DNA of 64,000 bases, taken from contig JAJYYE010000001.1 in assembly GCA_021801265.1 (NCBI GenBank), forward strand, positions 1 through 64,000. The letters are read 5' to 3'. Positions 1-10,781 of this stretch are shown here, one piece after another; position 1 is the first letter of the stretch, and every line of letters starts with the position of its first letter. The position numbers and the translations under genes were made by a program. The notes beneath the pieces were generated by a model. The model worked only from the letters and a program-made list of their open reading frames with translations, had not been told where the DNA came from and did no database searches. This DNA is from Pseudomonadota bacterium (GTDB lineage Bacteria; Pseudomonadota; Gammaproteobacteria; Halothiobacillales; Halothiobacillaceae).

Positions 1-888
1 TTCCGGCCGCGCCAACAAATAATCCAAAAATGCCCGCGCCACGACGGAAAGCTGGCGACCGGCGGGGTAGACGGCGTACCAGTGCCGCAGGATGGGAAAG
101 CCTTCGACGTCCAGCACGGCGAATTGCTCGGGTTGGTGCAGCACGAGGGTGTGCTGGGACAGTGCGGAGATACCGAGACCAGCCAGAATCGCCTGCTTGA
201 TGGCTTCGTTGCTACCCAATTCCATGCGGGGGCGCAGGGTGATGTTGTGTTCGGCGAAACGGCGCTCGATGGCGGTTCGGGTACCGGAACCGGCTTCGCG
301 CATTAACCACGGTTGATCGGCCAGTTGCGCAAGGCTGATATTTTTTTGCCTTGCCAGCGGATGATCCGGTGCGGCCAGTACCACAATCGGGTTGTCCATA
401 ATCGGCGTGGCAATCACGTCGATATCCTCGGGCGGCTGGCCGAGCAAATACAAATCATCGAGATTATTGGCAATGCTGGCGAGCACTTGCTCTTTGTTGG
501 TGACGTGCAAGCTCACATCAATGCCGGGATACAATTTGGCAAACTCGCCCAATAAGCGCGGGGCGAAATACGAGGCGGTGGTAATCGCCATCAGGCGCAA
601 CTGGCCTTGTTTTAAGCCTTGGCGCTCGGCCACCGACATGGTGAACCGATCCATAATGCCGAAAATCTCGCGGGTGGCTTGCGCGAGGCCGCGGCCATCT
701 TCGGTGAGGTAAATTTTTTTGCCGACCTGTTCGATGAGTGGCACGCCAACCATATCAGTCAGTTTTTTGATTTGCATCGATACCGTAGGCTGGGTGAGAT
801 ACAGTTCTTCGGAGGCACGGGTAAAGCTGCCCAGTCGGGCGATGGCTTCAAAAATCTCGAGTTGCCGGAAGGTGGTGTAGTGGCGCAT
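1..888 (-). CDS. cbbR: LysR-type regulator CbbR, C-terminus truncated by window edge
   Basis: Reverse-strand translation from CAT at 886-888 reads MRHYTTFRQLEIFEAIARLGSFTRASEELYLTQPTVSMQIKKL..., a LysR HTH; divergent from cbbL. Not in the ORF track because it runs off the edge. Confidence 0.93.
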   Translation of the reverse strand, partial: MRHYTTFRQLEIFEAIARLGSFTRASEELYLTQPTVSMQIKKLTDMVGVPLIEQVGKKIYLTEDGRGLAQATREIFGIMDRFTMSVAERQGLKQGQLRLMAITTASYFAPRLLGEFAKLYPGIDVSLHVTNKEQVLASIANNLDDLYLLGQPPEDIDVIATPIMDNPIVVLAAPDHPLARQKNISLAQLADQPWLMREAGSGTRTAIERRFAEHNITLRPRMELGSNEAIKQAILAGLGISALSQHTLVLHQPEQFAVLDVEGFPILRHWYAVYPAGRQLSVVARAFLDYLLARPE

Positions 889-918
889 TAGCCGCTCCTC
901 ATATCATTTGAATCATAG

Positions 919-938
919 ATAGAATTCTATTCTTAAGA
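919..938. promoter_or_regulatory. Candidate CbbR operator: ATAGAATTCTAT palindrome (919-930) abutting TCTTAAGA palindrome (931-938)
   Basis: Perfect palindromes in the divergent cbbR/cbbL intergenic region; LysR regulators bind such dyads. Confidence 0.5.
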
Positions 939-1044
939 TAGAAAATATCGACTGTTATTGATGATTTTATCTCGGCATGATGCATTCACGTGTCAGGCCG
1001 TTGGGGCATTTCACGGATAACAGACCCCTTTGCAGGAGGAACTC

Positions 1045-2466
1045 ATGGCAGTTAAGAAATATAGCGCTGGTGTTAAAGAATACCGGCAAACCTATTGGAT
1101 GCCCGAATACACTCCATTGGATACCGATATCCTGGCGTGCTTCAAGATCACCCCACAACCCGGTATTGACCGTGAAGAAGTCGCTGCAGCAGTAGCCGCC
1201 GAATCATCAACCGGCACCTGGACCACCGTGTGGACCGATCTGTTGACCGATCTGGACTACTACAAAGGCCGTGCGTATAGCATCGAAGACGTACCAGGTG
1301 ATGATACCTGCTTCTACGCCTTCATTGCTTACCCGATCGACCTGTTCGAAGAAGGTTCAATGGTAAACGTACTGACCTCTTTGGTTGGTAACGTATTCGG
1401 CTTCAAGGCATTGCGTGCCTTGCGTCTGGAAGACGTTCGTTTCCCGATCGCTTACGTCAAGACTTGCGGCGGCCCGCCAAACGGCATCCAGGTCGAGCGC
1501 GACAAGCTGAACAAGTATGGCCGTCCTCTGCTGGGCTGCACCATTAAGCCGAAACTGGGCTTGTCTGCCAAGAACTACGGCCGTGCCGTATATGAAGTAC
1601 TTCGCGGTGGTCTGGACTTCGCGAAAGACGACGAAAACGTCAATAGCCAACCGTTCATGCGCTGGCGTGATCGCTTCGATTTCGTGATGGAAGGCATCCT
1701 GAAGGCTGAAGCGGAAACCGGCGAGCGTAAGGGTTCTTACCTGAACGTTACTGCGCCGACCCCGGAAGAAATGTACAAGCGTGCGGAATACGCGAAAGAA
1801 ATCGGCGCGCCGATCATCATGCACGACTACCTGACCGGCGGTTTGACTGCCAACACAGGTCTGGCGAACTGGTGCCGTGATAATGGCATGCTGCTGCACA
1901 TCCATCGCGCGATGCACGCCGTACTCGACCGTAACCCGCACCACGGTATCCACTTCCGTGTACTGACCAAAGTATTGCGCCTGTCTGGTGGTGACCACCT
2001 GCACTCCGGTACCGTCGTCGGCAAGCTGGAAGGCGACCGTGAAGCCACGCTCGGCTGGATCGACATCATGCGTGACAGCTTCATTAAAGAAGATCGTTCA
2101 CGCGGTATCTTCTTCGATCAGGACTGGGGTTCAATGCCGGGCGTATTCCCTGTCGCGTCTGGTGGTATCCACGTATGGCACATGCCTGCACTGGTGAACA
2201 TTTTCGGCGACGACTCCTGCTTGCAGTTCGGTGGCGGCACCCTGGGCCACCCTTGGGGCAACGCAGCGGGCGCGGCAGCAAACCGTGTTGCACTGGAAGC
2301 CTGTGTTGAAGCACGAAACGAAGGCGTTGAGATTGAGAAAGAAGGCAAGTCCATTCTGGAAAAAGCAGCGAAGAGCAGCCCGGAATTGAAAATCGCCATG
2401 GAAACATGGAAAGAAATCAAGTTTGAATTCGACACCGTCGACAAACTGGATGTTGCCCACAAGTAA
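1045..2466 (+). CDS. cbbL: Ribulose-1,5-bisphosphate carboxylase/oxygenase large subunit, form IA
   Basis: [40 protein letters not shown]..., [18 protein letters not shown]; start chosen after the gcaggaggaactc SD (the ORF track opens upstream). Confidence 0.97.
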   Translation: MAVKKYSAGVKEYRQTYWMPEYTPLDTDILACFKITPQPGIDREEVAAAVAAESSTGTWTTVWTDLLTDLDYYKGRAYSIEDVPGDDTCFYAFIAYPIDLFEEGSMVNVLTSLVGNVFGFKALRALRLEDVRFPIAYVKTCGGPPNGIQVERDKLNKYGRPLLGCTIKPKLGLSAKNYGRAVYEVLRGGLDFAKDDENVNSQPFMRWRDRFDFVMEGILKAEAETGERKGSYLNVTAPTPEEMYKRAEYAKEIGAPIIMHDYLTGGLTANTGLANWCRDNGMLLHIHRAMHAVLDRNPHHGIHFRVLTKVLRLSGGDHLHSGTVVGKLEGDREATLGWIDIMRDSFIKEDRSRGIFFDQDWGSMPGVFPVASGGIHVWHMPALVNIFGDDSCLQFGGGTLGHPWGNAAGAAANRVALEACVEARNEGVEIEKEGKSILEKAAKSSPELKIAMETWKEIKFEFDTVDKLDVAHK

Positions 2467-2529
2467 TGCCGTTCCCTTGGGCGGGTCCGGCATGGCCCAA
2501 GGTAGCCACTAATTTTTAGGAGTTATTCC

Positions 2530-2886
2530 ATGAGCGAAATGCAAGATTACAAATCGCGTTTGAGCGACCCGGCCAGCCGCAAGTTCGAGACCTTCTCGTA
2601 CCTGCCGGCCATGAGCAAAGATGAGATGAAGAAGCAGGTTCAGTACATTGTCGATCGGGGCTGGAACCCAGCGATCGAACACACCGAGCCAGAGCACCTG
2701 ATGGATTCGTACTGGTACATGTGGAAACTGCCGATGTTCGGCGAAACTGACGTCGACAAAATCCTGGGTGAAGCGGAAGCTTGCCACAAGGCCAATCCGA
2801 ACAACCACGTTCGTCTGATCGGCTACAACAACTTCACGCAGAGTCAGGGCACTTCAATGGTTGTTTACCGCGGCAAGACCGTGTAA
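2530..2886 (+). CDS. cbbS: RuBisCO small subunit
   Basis: 118 aa, [51 protein letters not shown]...; directly downstream of cbbL. Confidence 0.97.
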   Translation: MSEMQDYKSRLSDPASRKFETFSYLPAMSKDEMKKQVQYIVDRGWNPAIEHTEPEHLMDSYWYMWKLPMFGETDVDKILGEAEACHKANPNNHVRLIGYNNFTQSQGTSMVVYRGKTV

Positions 2887-2918
2887 TTGACCCGATAAAT
2901 TCAAGCGATTGAATTTGA

Positions 2919-2936
2919 CCCGCCCTTCGGGGCGGG
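2919..2936 (+). promoter_or_regulatory. Perfect 7-bp GC stem with C(UUCG)G tetraloop between cbbS and cbbQ
   Basis: CCCGCCC-TTCG-GGGCGGG; no following T-run, so mRNA stability or attenuation is more likely than full termination. Confidence 0.6.
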
Positions 2937-3071
2937 ATTTCCAGGAAACCCTTCCTGAACCACTTTTTCTGAACTGTCTGCGTATGGAGTGACTTGAAAT
3001 CAAGTCAATCTGCCGGTTTTCGCGCCGACCATTCAGCAAAAGTGATTCCGCAAATCAACAGGAGAGCCGTC

Positions 3072-3875
3072 ATGTCTGATCTTATGGACCAATATCGTGT
3101 GCAAAAGCAGCCCTATTACCGTCCCGTTGCCGACGAAGTAGAGCTGTATGAAGCCGCCTATTCCGTTCGCATGCCCATGATGCTCAAAGGCCCGACCGGC
3201 TGCGGCAAGACCCGGTTTGTCGAATACATGGCCTGGAAACTCGGCAAACCACTGATCACCGTGGCCTGTAACGAAGACATGACCGCCTCCGATCTCGTCG
3301 GCCGTTTCCTTCTGGATGCTCAAGGCACTCGGTGGCAGGATGGCCCGCTGGCCGTGGCCGCCCGTCATGGCGCCATTTGCTACCTCGATGAAGTCGTCGA
3401 AGCTCGCCAGGATACCACCGTGGTGATTCACCCACTCACCGATGCGCGCCGCGAGCTACCGTTAGAGAAAAAAGGCGAGCTGATTCATGCGCACCCCGAT
3501 TTCCAATTGGTGATTTCATATAACCCCGGCTATCAGTCATTGATGAAAGATTTGAAACAGTCGACCAAACAACGCTTTGGCGCGCTGGATTTCAACTACC
3601 CCGAACACGCGATTGAAACCGAGATTGTCGAGCACGAAGGCAAGGTTTCTAAAGACATCGCCGACAAGCTCGTATCGATTGCCGAACGGGCGCGTAACCT
3701 CAAGGGCCACGGTCTGGATGAAGGTATTTCAACCCGGATGCTGATTTACGCCGCATCACTCATTTCTAAAAATGTTGACCCCAGTTCCGCCTGCCGTGTG
3801 GCGCTGGTTCGGCCGATTACCGACGACCCCGACATGCGCGATGCCTTGGATGCGGCGGTAGCCACCTTCTTCTAA
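3072..3875 (+). CDS. cbbQ: RuBisCO activation MoxR-like AAA+ ATPase CbbQ
   Basis: Walker [55 protein letters not shown]; downstream of cbbLS. Confidence 0.93.
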   Translation: MSDLMDQYRVQKQPYYRPVADEVELYEAAYSVRMPMMLKGPTGCGKTRFVEYMAWKLGKPLITVACNEDMTASDLVGRFLLDAQGTRWQDGPLAVAARHGAICYLDEVVEARQDTTVVIHPLTDARRELPLEKKGELIHAHPDFQLVISYNPGYQSLMKDLKQSTKQRFGALDFNYPEHAIETEIVEHEGKVSKDIADKLVSIAERARNLKGHGLDEGISTRMLIYAASLISKNVDPSSACRVALVRPITDDPDMRDALDAAVATFF

Positions 3876-4030
3876 GGAGACTGATTGGCACATAAAACTG
3901 GCTGTGCCTTTCCCCTGGGATGGCATAGGTATTGACACAAGTTTGCAGATAAGGGCATGTGTGCAACAAGAACCCCAGATGGCGCTACGCTTGATCTGGA
4001 TTACAGGCTGACGTAGCTGCGTATGCTTTG

Positions 4031-4180
4031 GTGGAGGGGACTTATCCCCGACGCGGGCTTTGCGTTTGTGCCTAAGGCGATGAACGCCATTTTGTGCCAT
4101 GCGGCGGTGGCAGAAAACGATGGCACCGTGCGTCGTGGTTTAGCCGTGCTGTCCGGGGATGAATCCTCATCCTACGGGTG
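4031..4180. repeat. REP/BIME-like pair of inverted repeat units inside the cbbQ-cbbO gap
   Basis: gtggaggggacttatccccgacg (4031-4053) and the inverted related unit gtccggggatgaatcctcatcctacgggtg (4151-4180). Confidence 0.5.
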
Positions 4181-4337
4181 TTTGGATTGGGGAGCCCCAT
4201 TCTGTAGATATGCATGCCTTGATGGGGGAAAGTTGGGATGGGGGAGGGCTTTTAATCAGAACATTCCCTAAACGCCATTTTAACTCTTGGTAGGTGGTTT
4301 TTTAACCCCACACGGTTCGATATTTCGGAGGCGCATC

Positions 4338-6680
4338 ATGTCTGTTCAACTTGAAGAATACGCAGAAGAACTCGGTTCACTCTCCGAGCACTCGCGCGAC
4401 ATCCTGCACGCCTCATGGCAAGAAGCCGCACGGGTATTCAGTCCGCTGGGGCTGGATGCCTATCTGGGCGGCGCCTTATCGCTCAAAAATCTCGGCCGCG
4501 GTCATGAATTGGTATCCACCTTTATCCAAAATGCGCCCGGCATTGCCCGCACCCTGGGCGAGGATGTGATTCCCGATTTAATCGAAAACGCCCTGATGAT
4601 GGCCTCGAAAACCAGTGGCACCGTGATTGAGCTGGTGCTCGCCACCGCACCCACGGCCGCCGAACGTCTGGGCGATGCCGATCTGTTCAAAAAATACCTG
4701 CAACTGCTGAACAACTTGGTCGCCAGCGCACCACGTGGTGTTCGCCCGATGCTGGAAAACCTCGATGTGCTGTTCGCGCACCTCACGCTGGGGGGGCTGC
4801 GCCGCTGGGCGGCGTGGGGCGCGCAGGTGCATCGCACCAATTACGCTGAGCAAATAAGCTACTTCAGCCTCGCCTCGAACGAATCGCAGGCAATGATGCA
4901 GCAAGAGCGCAAAGGTACGCTATTCGTCGATGTGCAGCGTCGCATCAATATGTATTTGCGCGCGTTATGGGCACGGGATTTCTTCATGCGCCCCACCTCG
5001 GGCGATTTTGAAAAACGCGAAGGCTATCGCCCGTACATTGAAGACTATTTGCTGCATCTGCCCGATGCCTATGATGATTTTGTGGTGGAAGGTCACGAAC
5101 CCATTTCAGGCTTAACGTTGTACCGCGCTGCCGCGGCGCATAGCGCCGCCCATGTGGTGTATACCCAAACCCCAATTTCAGCCGAAAACCTCAATAACCT
5201 GCAAATGGCCGTGATATCGGTGTTTGAAGATGCACGCATCGAAGCGCTGGCCATCAAGGACTTTCCGGGTCTGCGGCCTATTTGGGCGCAGTTTCACACG
5301 ATTCCCGCGACCCAAGGCAATACGCTTGGCGACTATTTGAACCGGATTGCACGCGCCTTGCTCGACCCCAACTTTGTTGATCATCACCCGGTCGTCGCAC
5401 GGGCGCAGGAACTCTTCGCCGCTGAACGGTATCGCCTGAACGATAACCGGTTTGCCTGGGATAACGGCGTTATCCTCGCGCACGAATTGATGGCACTACG
5501 CATTCCCTTTCAGCAACGCACCGATGTGCTCACTGCACCCTACCGCGATGACAATCGGTATTTCTGGGAATTTGAAGAATTCGACTTCGATCAAGCGGCC
5601 GAGGCGGGTTACAACAAGACGGAAACGGTCCGCAAACACGTTTCCGTCATGGAAATGGTCAATGAAATCGATAGCGAGCTGATTGACGACAACCCGCAAG
5701 AAGTCTGGGTTTTAGGCACCGAGCTGTTCCCCTACGAGGACATGGGCGTCAGTTTCAACGACAGGGAAGGCAAAGAACCCGTTTCCGCGCCATTTCATTA
5801 TTCTGAATGGGATTACCAAATTCAGCACGAACGTCCCAGTTGGGCCACCGTACTCGAAAAGCGTCCGAAATTGGGTGAGCTTGAGGTGATTGATGACATC
5901 GCGGCGCGCTACAAATGTGAAATCAGCCGCATGAAGTTTTTGCTTGATGCCATGCAGCCCCAGGGCGTGCAGCGCATTCGCAAATTGGAGGACGGTGATG
6001 AGGTCGATATCAATGCCGCGATTCGCGCCATGATTGACCTCCGCCAAGGCCGCCAGCCCGATCCGCGCATCATGATGCGGTCGGTACGCAAAACCCGCGA
6101 TATTTCGGTGATGGTGTTGCTCGATTTATCCGAATCAACCAACGATAAAGTCGCGGGGCAAGATTTTTCGGTGCTCGATTTAACGCGTCAAGCCTGCGTA
6201 CTGCTCGCCGACGCCATTGCCAAAATCGGCGATCCGTTCGCAATTCACGGCTTTTGCTCCGACGGACGGCACGATGTCGAGTATTACCGCTTCAAAGACT
6301 TTAATGAAACCTATAATGAAGTGCCCAAAGCCAAGCTCGCGGGCATGACCGGCCAGCTTTCCACCCGCATGGGCACCGCGATTCGCCATGCCAGCCATTA
6401 TTTGAAACAGCAACGCTCAACGAAAAAACTGATGCTGGTGATTACCGATGGCGAACCGGCAGATATTGATGTACGCGACCCGCAATACTTACGGCAAGAC
6501 ACCAAAAAAGCTGTTGAAGAGGCCACCCGCAACGGAATCATCACCTACTGCATGAGCCTCGACCCACGTGCCGATCAATATGTTTCGCGCATTTTCGGTG
6601 CGCGCAATTACATGGTGGTCGATCATGTCGAGCGCCTGCCAGAAAAACTGCCGCTGCTGTATGCTGGCCTCACCCGTTAA
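4338..6680 (+). CDS. cbbO: RuBisCO activation von Willebrand factor A domain protein CbbO
   Basis: Long protein with C-terminal VWA/MIDAS (MVLLDLSESTNDK..., ITDGEPADIDV); downstream of cbbQ; SD cggagg before ATG. Confidence 0.92.
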   Translation: MSVQLEEYAEELGSLSEHSRDILHASWQEAARVFSPLGLDAYLGGALSLKNLGRGHELVSTFIQNAPGIARTLGEDVIPDLIENALMMASKTSGTVIELVLATAPTAAERLGDADLFKKYLQLLNNLVASAPRGVRPMLENLDVLFAHLTLGGLRRWAAWGAQVHRTNYAEQISYFSLASNESQAMMQQERKGTLFVDVQRRINMYLRALWARDFFMRPTSGDFEKREGYRPYIEDYLLHLPDAYDDFVVEGHEPISGLTLYRAAAAHSAAHVVYTQTPISAENLNNLQMAVISVFEDARIEALAIKDFPGLRPIWAQFHTIPATQGNTLGDYLNRIARALLDPNFVDHHPVVARAQELFAAERYRLNDNRFAWDNGVILAHELMALRIPFQQRTDVLTAPYRDDNRYFWEFEEFDFDQAAEAGYNKTETVRKHVSVMEMVNEIDSELIDDNPQEVWVLGTELFPYEDMGVSFNDREGKEPVSAPFHYSEWDYQIQHERPSWATVLEKRPKLGELEVIDDIAARYKCEISRMKFLLDAMQPQGVQRIRKLEDGDEVDINAAIRAMIDLRQGRQPDPRIMMRSVRKTRDISVMVLLDLSESTNDKVAGQDFSVLDLTRQACVLLADAIAKIGDPFAIHGFCSDGRHDVEYYRFKDFNETYNEVPKAKLAGMTGQLSTRMGTAIRHASHYLKQQRSTKKLMLVITDGEPADIDVRDPQYLRQDTKKAVEEATRNGIITYCMSLDPRADQYVSRIFGARNYMVVDHVERLPEKLPLLYAGLTR

Positions 6681-6764
6681 GATCACAATCCACACTCGGG
6701 GCGCTGAAAGGCGCCTCAAATTTTTTTGATTCAAAACCTAAAATTTATAACCCAGAGGCAATTC

Positions 6765-7067
6765 ATGAACAAAAATACCTACATCGGTATTGACCACGAT
6801 ATCCAAGGCGGCATGACCCACATCGGCAAAGTGATCCGCGATGCGTGGGTGTTTGATTTGTTGCCCGAAACCGAAACCTGCGAAGGCTGGTTGCCTGCGC
6901 AAATCCATGTATTGTATGAAAAAGTCTATGCGGCCTGGGAACCCTACGCCCATCTGCCCAGCCGCTTACCGCCTGAACTACAAGCCAAATACATGCGCAT
7001 TCAGGAAGAAGCCATTACCCGTGGCCGCGAGAACGGCTGGGATCCCGAACTGGGGGATGATGATTGA
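6765..7067 (+). CDS. Small protein of unknown function downstream of cbbO
   Basis: 100 aa from ATG at 6765, MNKNTYIGIDHDIQGGMTHIGKVIRDAWVFDLLPETETCEGW...; SD cagaggc upstream. Confidence 0.75.
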   Translation: MNKNTYIGIDHDIQGGMTHIGKVIRDAWVFDLLPETETCEGWLPAQIHVLYEKVYAAWEPYAHLPSRLPPELQAKYMRIQEEAITRGRENGWDPELGDDD

Positions 7068-7086
7068 TTCGATACGTTGTATGCCA

Positions 7087-7503
7087 TCAAGCCGTCGAAT
7101 TTGACTGTTTGAAAGGCAAAACATCACCCCGTCGATGGGCGGCATGCATTCGGTGTACCGCATCATTCAATACCACATGCAGCTCTGCTTCCAAGCGCGG
7201 CATTAAATTCACACTTGCCTCGGTATAAAACACGACATCAAATGGCACGGCGTCATCAATCGCATGGCGTGCCTGCGGGCGGAACTTCTGCCAAGCCAGT
7301 TCAATCAAATGCTTGTTTTCCCCATCGACGAACACCCATTCTTCGGCATCCAAGATCGCCAGAAACTGCATGCGGCGAATCGGCATAAACACGACGCCAT
7401 CGCTGTTTTTTGCCCATAAGGTGTGGCCAAGATTGTAGGTTTGGGCGCGTAGTGCCCGAGATTCGGTTGCCAACGCGTCATTGCGATACAGAGAGATTTC
7501 CAT
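7087..7503 (-). CDS. Hypothetical protein
   Basis: Complete ORF, MEISLYRNDALATESRALRAQTYNLGHTLWAKNSDGVVFMPIRRMQFLAILDAEEWVFVDG. Confidence 0.7.
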   Translation of the reverse strand: MEISLYRNDALATESRALRAQTYNLGHTLWAKNSDGVVFMPIRRMQFLAILDAEEWVFVDGENKHLIELAWQKFRPQARHAIDDAVPFDVVFYTEASVNLMPRLEAELHVVLNDAVHRMHAAHRRGDVLPFKQSNSTA

Positions 7504-7627
7504 TGTGATTGCCCTCATCAAAAAGTTGCGGCAAAAGGCGTGAGAATTCCGAATGCCGATACCCCCAAGACCTGTTAGAGTTTAGCCCGAAATTTACGCC
7601 GCCGCGCGATATAACAAGAGCCCCTGT

Positions 7628-8461
7628 ATGCTGACTTATCCCGACATTAATCCCGTTGCCCTCGCCCTTGGCCCACTGAAAGTGCATTGGTACGGACTGA
7701 TGTATCTGGTCGGCTTTGTTGGCGCTTGGGCGCTGGGGCGTTATCGTGCAGCGAAACCCGACTGGCCGCTGACGTCCATCCAGGTCGATGATTTAATTTT
7801 CTATGGCGCGATGGGGGTGATTCTCGGTGGACGCATCGGGTATATGGTGTTTTATCAAACACCCGAACTCCTGACCAATCCCATCACGCTTTTTCAGGTG
7901 TGGGATGGCGGCATGAGCTTCCACGGCGGACTGATTGGCGTGATGACGGCGATGGCGCTGTTTGCCCGAAAATACCGTATTCACTTTTTCACCTTGATGG
8001 ATTTTGTCGCGCCGCTCGTGCCTATTGGCCTATTTGCGGGCCGAATCGGTAATTTCATCAACGGCGAGCTATGGGGCAAAGTGACGACCGTGCCTTGGGG
8101 CATGATATTCCCGACCGGCGGCCCCTTGCCGCGTCATCCCTCGATGCTGTATGAGGCTTTCTCCGAAGGTATTCTATTGTTTTTAATTTTGTTTTTCTTT
8201 TCATTAAACCCCAGGCCGCGCATGGCGGTTTCAGCGATGTTTTTGATTTTTTACGGCACGTTCCGCTTTTTGGTGGAGTTTGTGCGCGAGCCCGACCCAC
8301 AACTCGGTTATTTATGGGATGGCTGGCTCACGATGGGGCAAGTGCTTTCCTTCCCGATGATTGTGATTGGATTTGCGCTGCTCTGGTATGCCTATCACAA
8401 GAACATCAGGGATCGGCCAGTACAATCAGCCGATATCAAGGCTAAGGAGAATGCGTCATGA
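7628..8461 (+). CDS. lgt: Prolipoprotein diacylglyceryl transferase
   Basis: [16 protein letters not shown] signature, multiple TM segments. Confidence 0.97.
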   Translation: MLTYPDINPVALALGPLKVHWYGLMYLVGFVGAWALGRYRAAKPDWPLTSIQVDDLIFYGAMGVILGGRIGYMVFYQTPELLTNPITLFQVWDGGMSFHGGLIGVMTAMALFARKYRIHFFTLMDFVAPLVPIGLFAGRIGNFINGELWGKVTTVPWGMIFPTGGPLPRHPSMLYEAFSEGILLFLILFFFSLNPRPRMAVSAMFLIFYGTFRFLVEFVREPDPQLGYLWDGWLTMGQVLSFPMIVIGFALLWYAYHKNIRDRPVQSADIKAKENAS

Positions 8462-9252
8462 AGGCTTACTTAGACCTCGTTCGTCATGTGTTGGACCATG
8501 GCGTGGATCGGGGCGACCGCACGGGCACAGGCACCCGCTCGGTATTTGGCCACCAGATGCGCTTTGATTTACATACGGGGTTCCCGGCGCTCACCACCAA
8601 GAAATTGCATTTGCGCTCAATTATCCACGAGCTTTTATGGTTCATCCAAGGCGATACCAATATTCGTTATTTACAAGAACACGGTGTGCGAATTTGGGAT
8701 GAATGGGCGGATAGCGAGGGGAATTTGGGGCCGGTGTATGGCAAGCAATGGCGCTCGTGGGCGACACCTGATGGCCGAACCATCGACCAGCTCGCTCAAG
8801 TGATTCACGATATTAAAACCAATCCCGAATCACGCCGTCTCATTGTGACGGCGTGGAACCCCAGTGACGTGCCCAATATGGCACTCCCCCCCTGCCATTT
8901 GCTGTTCCAGTTTTATGTAGCGAATGGCAAACTCTCCTGCCAGTTATATCAGCGCAGCGCCGATATTTTCTTGGGCGTCCCATTCAATATTGCCAGCTAC
9001 GCCCTGCTCACGATGATGATCGCGCAAGTCACAGGTTTACAGCCCGGCGAATTTGTCCACACACTGGGTGACGCGCATATTTACCACAATCATTTCGAGC
9101 AAGCCCACACCCAGCTCGAACGCAGTCCGCGTGCACTGCCCCGCATGGTCATAAACCCCGAGCGCACGCGCATCGAAGACTTTGCCTTCGATGACTTCAC
9201 CCTCGAAGACTACGAACCGTGGCCACATATTGCCGCACCCGTTGCCGTATAA
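8458..9252 (+). CDS. thyA: Thymidylate synthase
   Basis: [31 protein letters not shown] active site. Confidence 0.98.
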   Translation: MKAYLDLVRHVLDHGVDRGDRTGTGTRSVFGHQMRFDLHTGFPALTTKKLHLRSIIHELLWFIQGDTNIRYLQEHGVRIWDEWADSEGNLGPVYGKQWRSWATPDGRTIDQLAQVIHDIKTNPESRRLIVTAWNPSDVPNMALPPCHLLFQFYVANGKLSCQLYQRSADIFLGVPFNIASYALLTMMIAQVTGLQPGEFVHTLGDAHIYHNHFEQAHTQLERSPRALPRMVINPERTRIEDFAFDDFTLEDYEPWPHIAAPVAV

Positions 9253-9288
9253 TCAAACTCATCCAGGAATTTAGTAGGTAACACCCCC

Positions 9289-9720
9289 ATGTCTGATCCC
9301 AACTCTAAATTAATCTCGGGTCACCAATTTATTGAGCGCTTGGGCAATGAGCTCAATAACATCGCCCATCTTTTGCTGCTATTTATCTTGTGGATCGCGG
9401 TGCTGTGGTCCACCGCCGCTTCCGTATTTGATATTTTGCACAGAGGCACACCCTCACTGGATGATTTACTGCTGTTTTTCATCTATCTCGAAATTCTGGC
9501 CATGATCGGGATTTACTTCCAAACCAAACGGATGCCGGTACGGTTTCTGATTTATATCGCGATTACTGCCATTACCCGTGTCTTGGTGGTCGATGTCAAA
9601 ACCATGAGTAACGCCACCATCATTACTTATGCGGGCGCCATTACCGTACTGGCTGTCGCCATATTCATTATTAAATACAGTTCCGCTAAATTTCCTGGCG
9701 GTTCACCGGATCAATCATGA
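9289..9720 (+). CDS. PsiE-family membrane protein
   Basis: Four-TM protein with LEILAMIGIYFQTKRMPVRFLIYIAITAITRVLVVD typical of PsiE-like proteins. Confidence 0.8.
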   Translation: MSDPNSKLISGHQFIERLGNELNNIAHLLLLFILWIAVLWSTAASVFDILHRGTPSLDDLLLFFIYLEILAMIGIYFQTKRMPVRFLIYIAITAITRVLVVDVKTMSNATIITYAGAITVLAVAIFIIKYSSAKFPGGSPDQS

Positions 9721-10220
9721 AAATTGGGTTAGTGGCCGCGCTGTCCCGCAATCAGGTGATCGGACGAAATAATACCTTGCCTTGGTATTTGCCTGCCGAT
9801 CTCAAACGCTTTAAAAATATCACCATGGGCAAGCCCATCATCATGGGGCGCAAAACCTATGATTCGATTGGCCGCCCATTACCGGGGCGAAAGAACATCG
9901 TCATTAGCCGCAATCCTGATTTTCACGCCGAGGGCGTTACTGTCGTGGATAGTTTGGATGCCGCGATTGAAGCCGCCGAGAACGCGCCCGAAGTGATGGT
10001 GATTGGCGGCGCGAATATTTATTATCAATTTCTGCCCCGTGCAGATCGGCTATTCTTAACGGTAGTTCATACCCAAATTGAGGATGGCGATGCCTTTTTC
10101 CCCGCATACAACCGACGCGAATGGCGTTTAACGGTCGAAGAAACCCATCCCGCAGATGCCAGCAATCCCTTCTCGTACAGCTTTATGACTTGGCAGCGCA
10201 TCACCACGCGCAGGCCCTAA
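9717..10220 (+). CDS. folA: Dihydrofolate reductase
   Basis: ALSRNQVIGRNNTLPWYLPADLKRFK, IIMGRKTYDSIGRPLPGRKNIVISR. Confidence 0.97.
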   Translation: MKIGLVAALSRNQVIGRNNTLPWYLPADLKRFKNITMGKPIIMGRKTYDSIGRPLPGRKNIVISRNPDFHAEGVTVVDSLDAAIEAAENAPEVMVIGGANIYYQFLPRADRLFLTVVHTQIEDGDAFFPAYNRREWRLTVEETHPADASNPFSYSFMTWQRITTRRP

Positions 10221-10322
10221 GCTCTTTATCACCGAACTTTCTCGTTCAAGTGGCAGCCCTGCGCTGCATGTCATATCATCGTCATATCGTTTAGATAGCA
10301 GCACGCTGCATCGGGAGTTCCT

Positions 10323-10769
10323 ATGTTCGATTTACATGATGAATTCAACTATCAACCTGAATTGATTGATCGGCTGAATCATTTGTATGCGGTCATCAGC
10401 CAGCATCGCTTCACCTACGCCACACTCATGGCCTTGGCGGGGGGATTTTTCTTGATGCAATGGTTGCTGCTGGCCGACCAAGCTAAGGGTTATCCCTGGT
10501 TGGGCATTCCGGTACTCGTGGCAGCAGTCTGGTTTAGCTTAACGCCCGCAGAAATGATTGCTAAAACGCTATCGTGGTCGGTGCGGTTGCATAACGGTTT
10601 TTTGTCGTTCCGTGATTTGAACTGGATGCATGCAATGACTAAGCGCCACCCCAGCCTGCTGGCAGGTGCGGAAGTGTATCTGCAATCGGCCTCCCCTGTC
10701 CCCATGGACGCGTTACGCCAATTTTGGCCCAATTTGGTGCGTGAAGAAGAGAGAAGCCGCCCAAATTAA
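10323..10769 (+). CDS. Hypothetical membrane-associated protein
   Basis: 148 aa, two hydrophobic segments. Confidence 0.65.
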   Translation: MFDLHDEFNYQPELIDRLNHLYAVISQHRFTYATLMALAGGFFLMQWLLLADQAKGYPWLGIPVLVAAVWFSLTPAEMIAKTLSWSVRLHNGFLSFRDLNWMHAMTKRHPSLLAGAEVYLQSASPVPMDALRQFWPNLVREEERSRPN

Positions 10770-10781
10770 TTTGGCCCACCG

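Noticed and set aside
1357-2004. 215-aa minus-strand ORF inside cbbL
   Set aside because: Antisense shadow of a highly conserved GC-rich gene; no family features or SD.
4023-4271. 82-aa ORF between cbbQ and cbbO
   Set aside because: Composition follows the REP-like palindromic units; no SD or recognisable domain.
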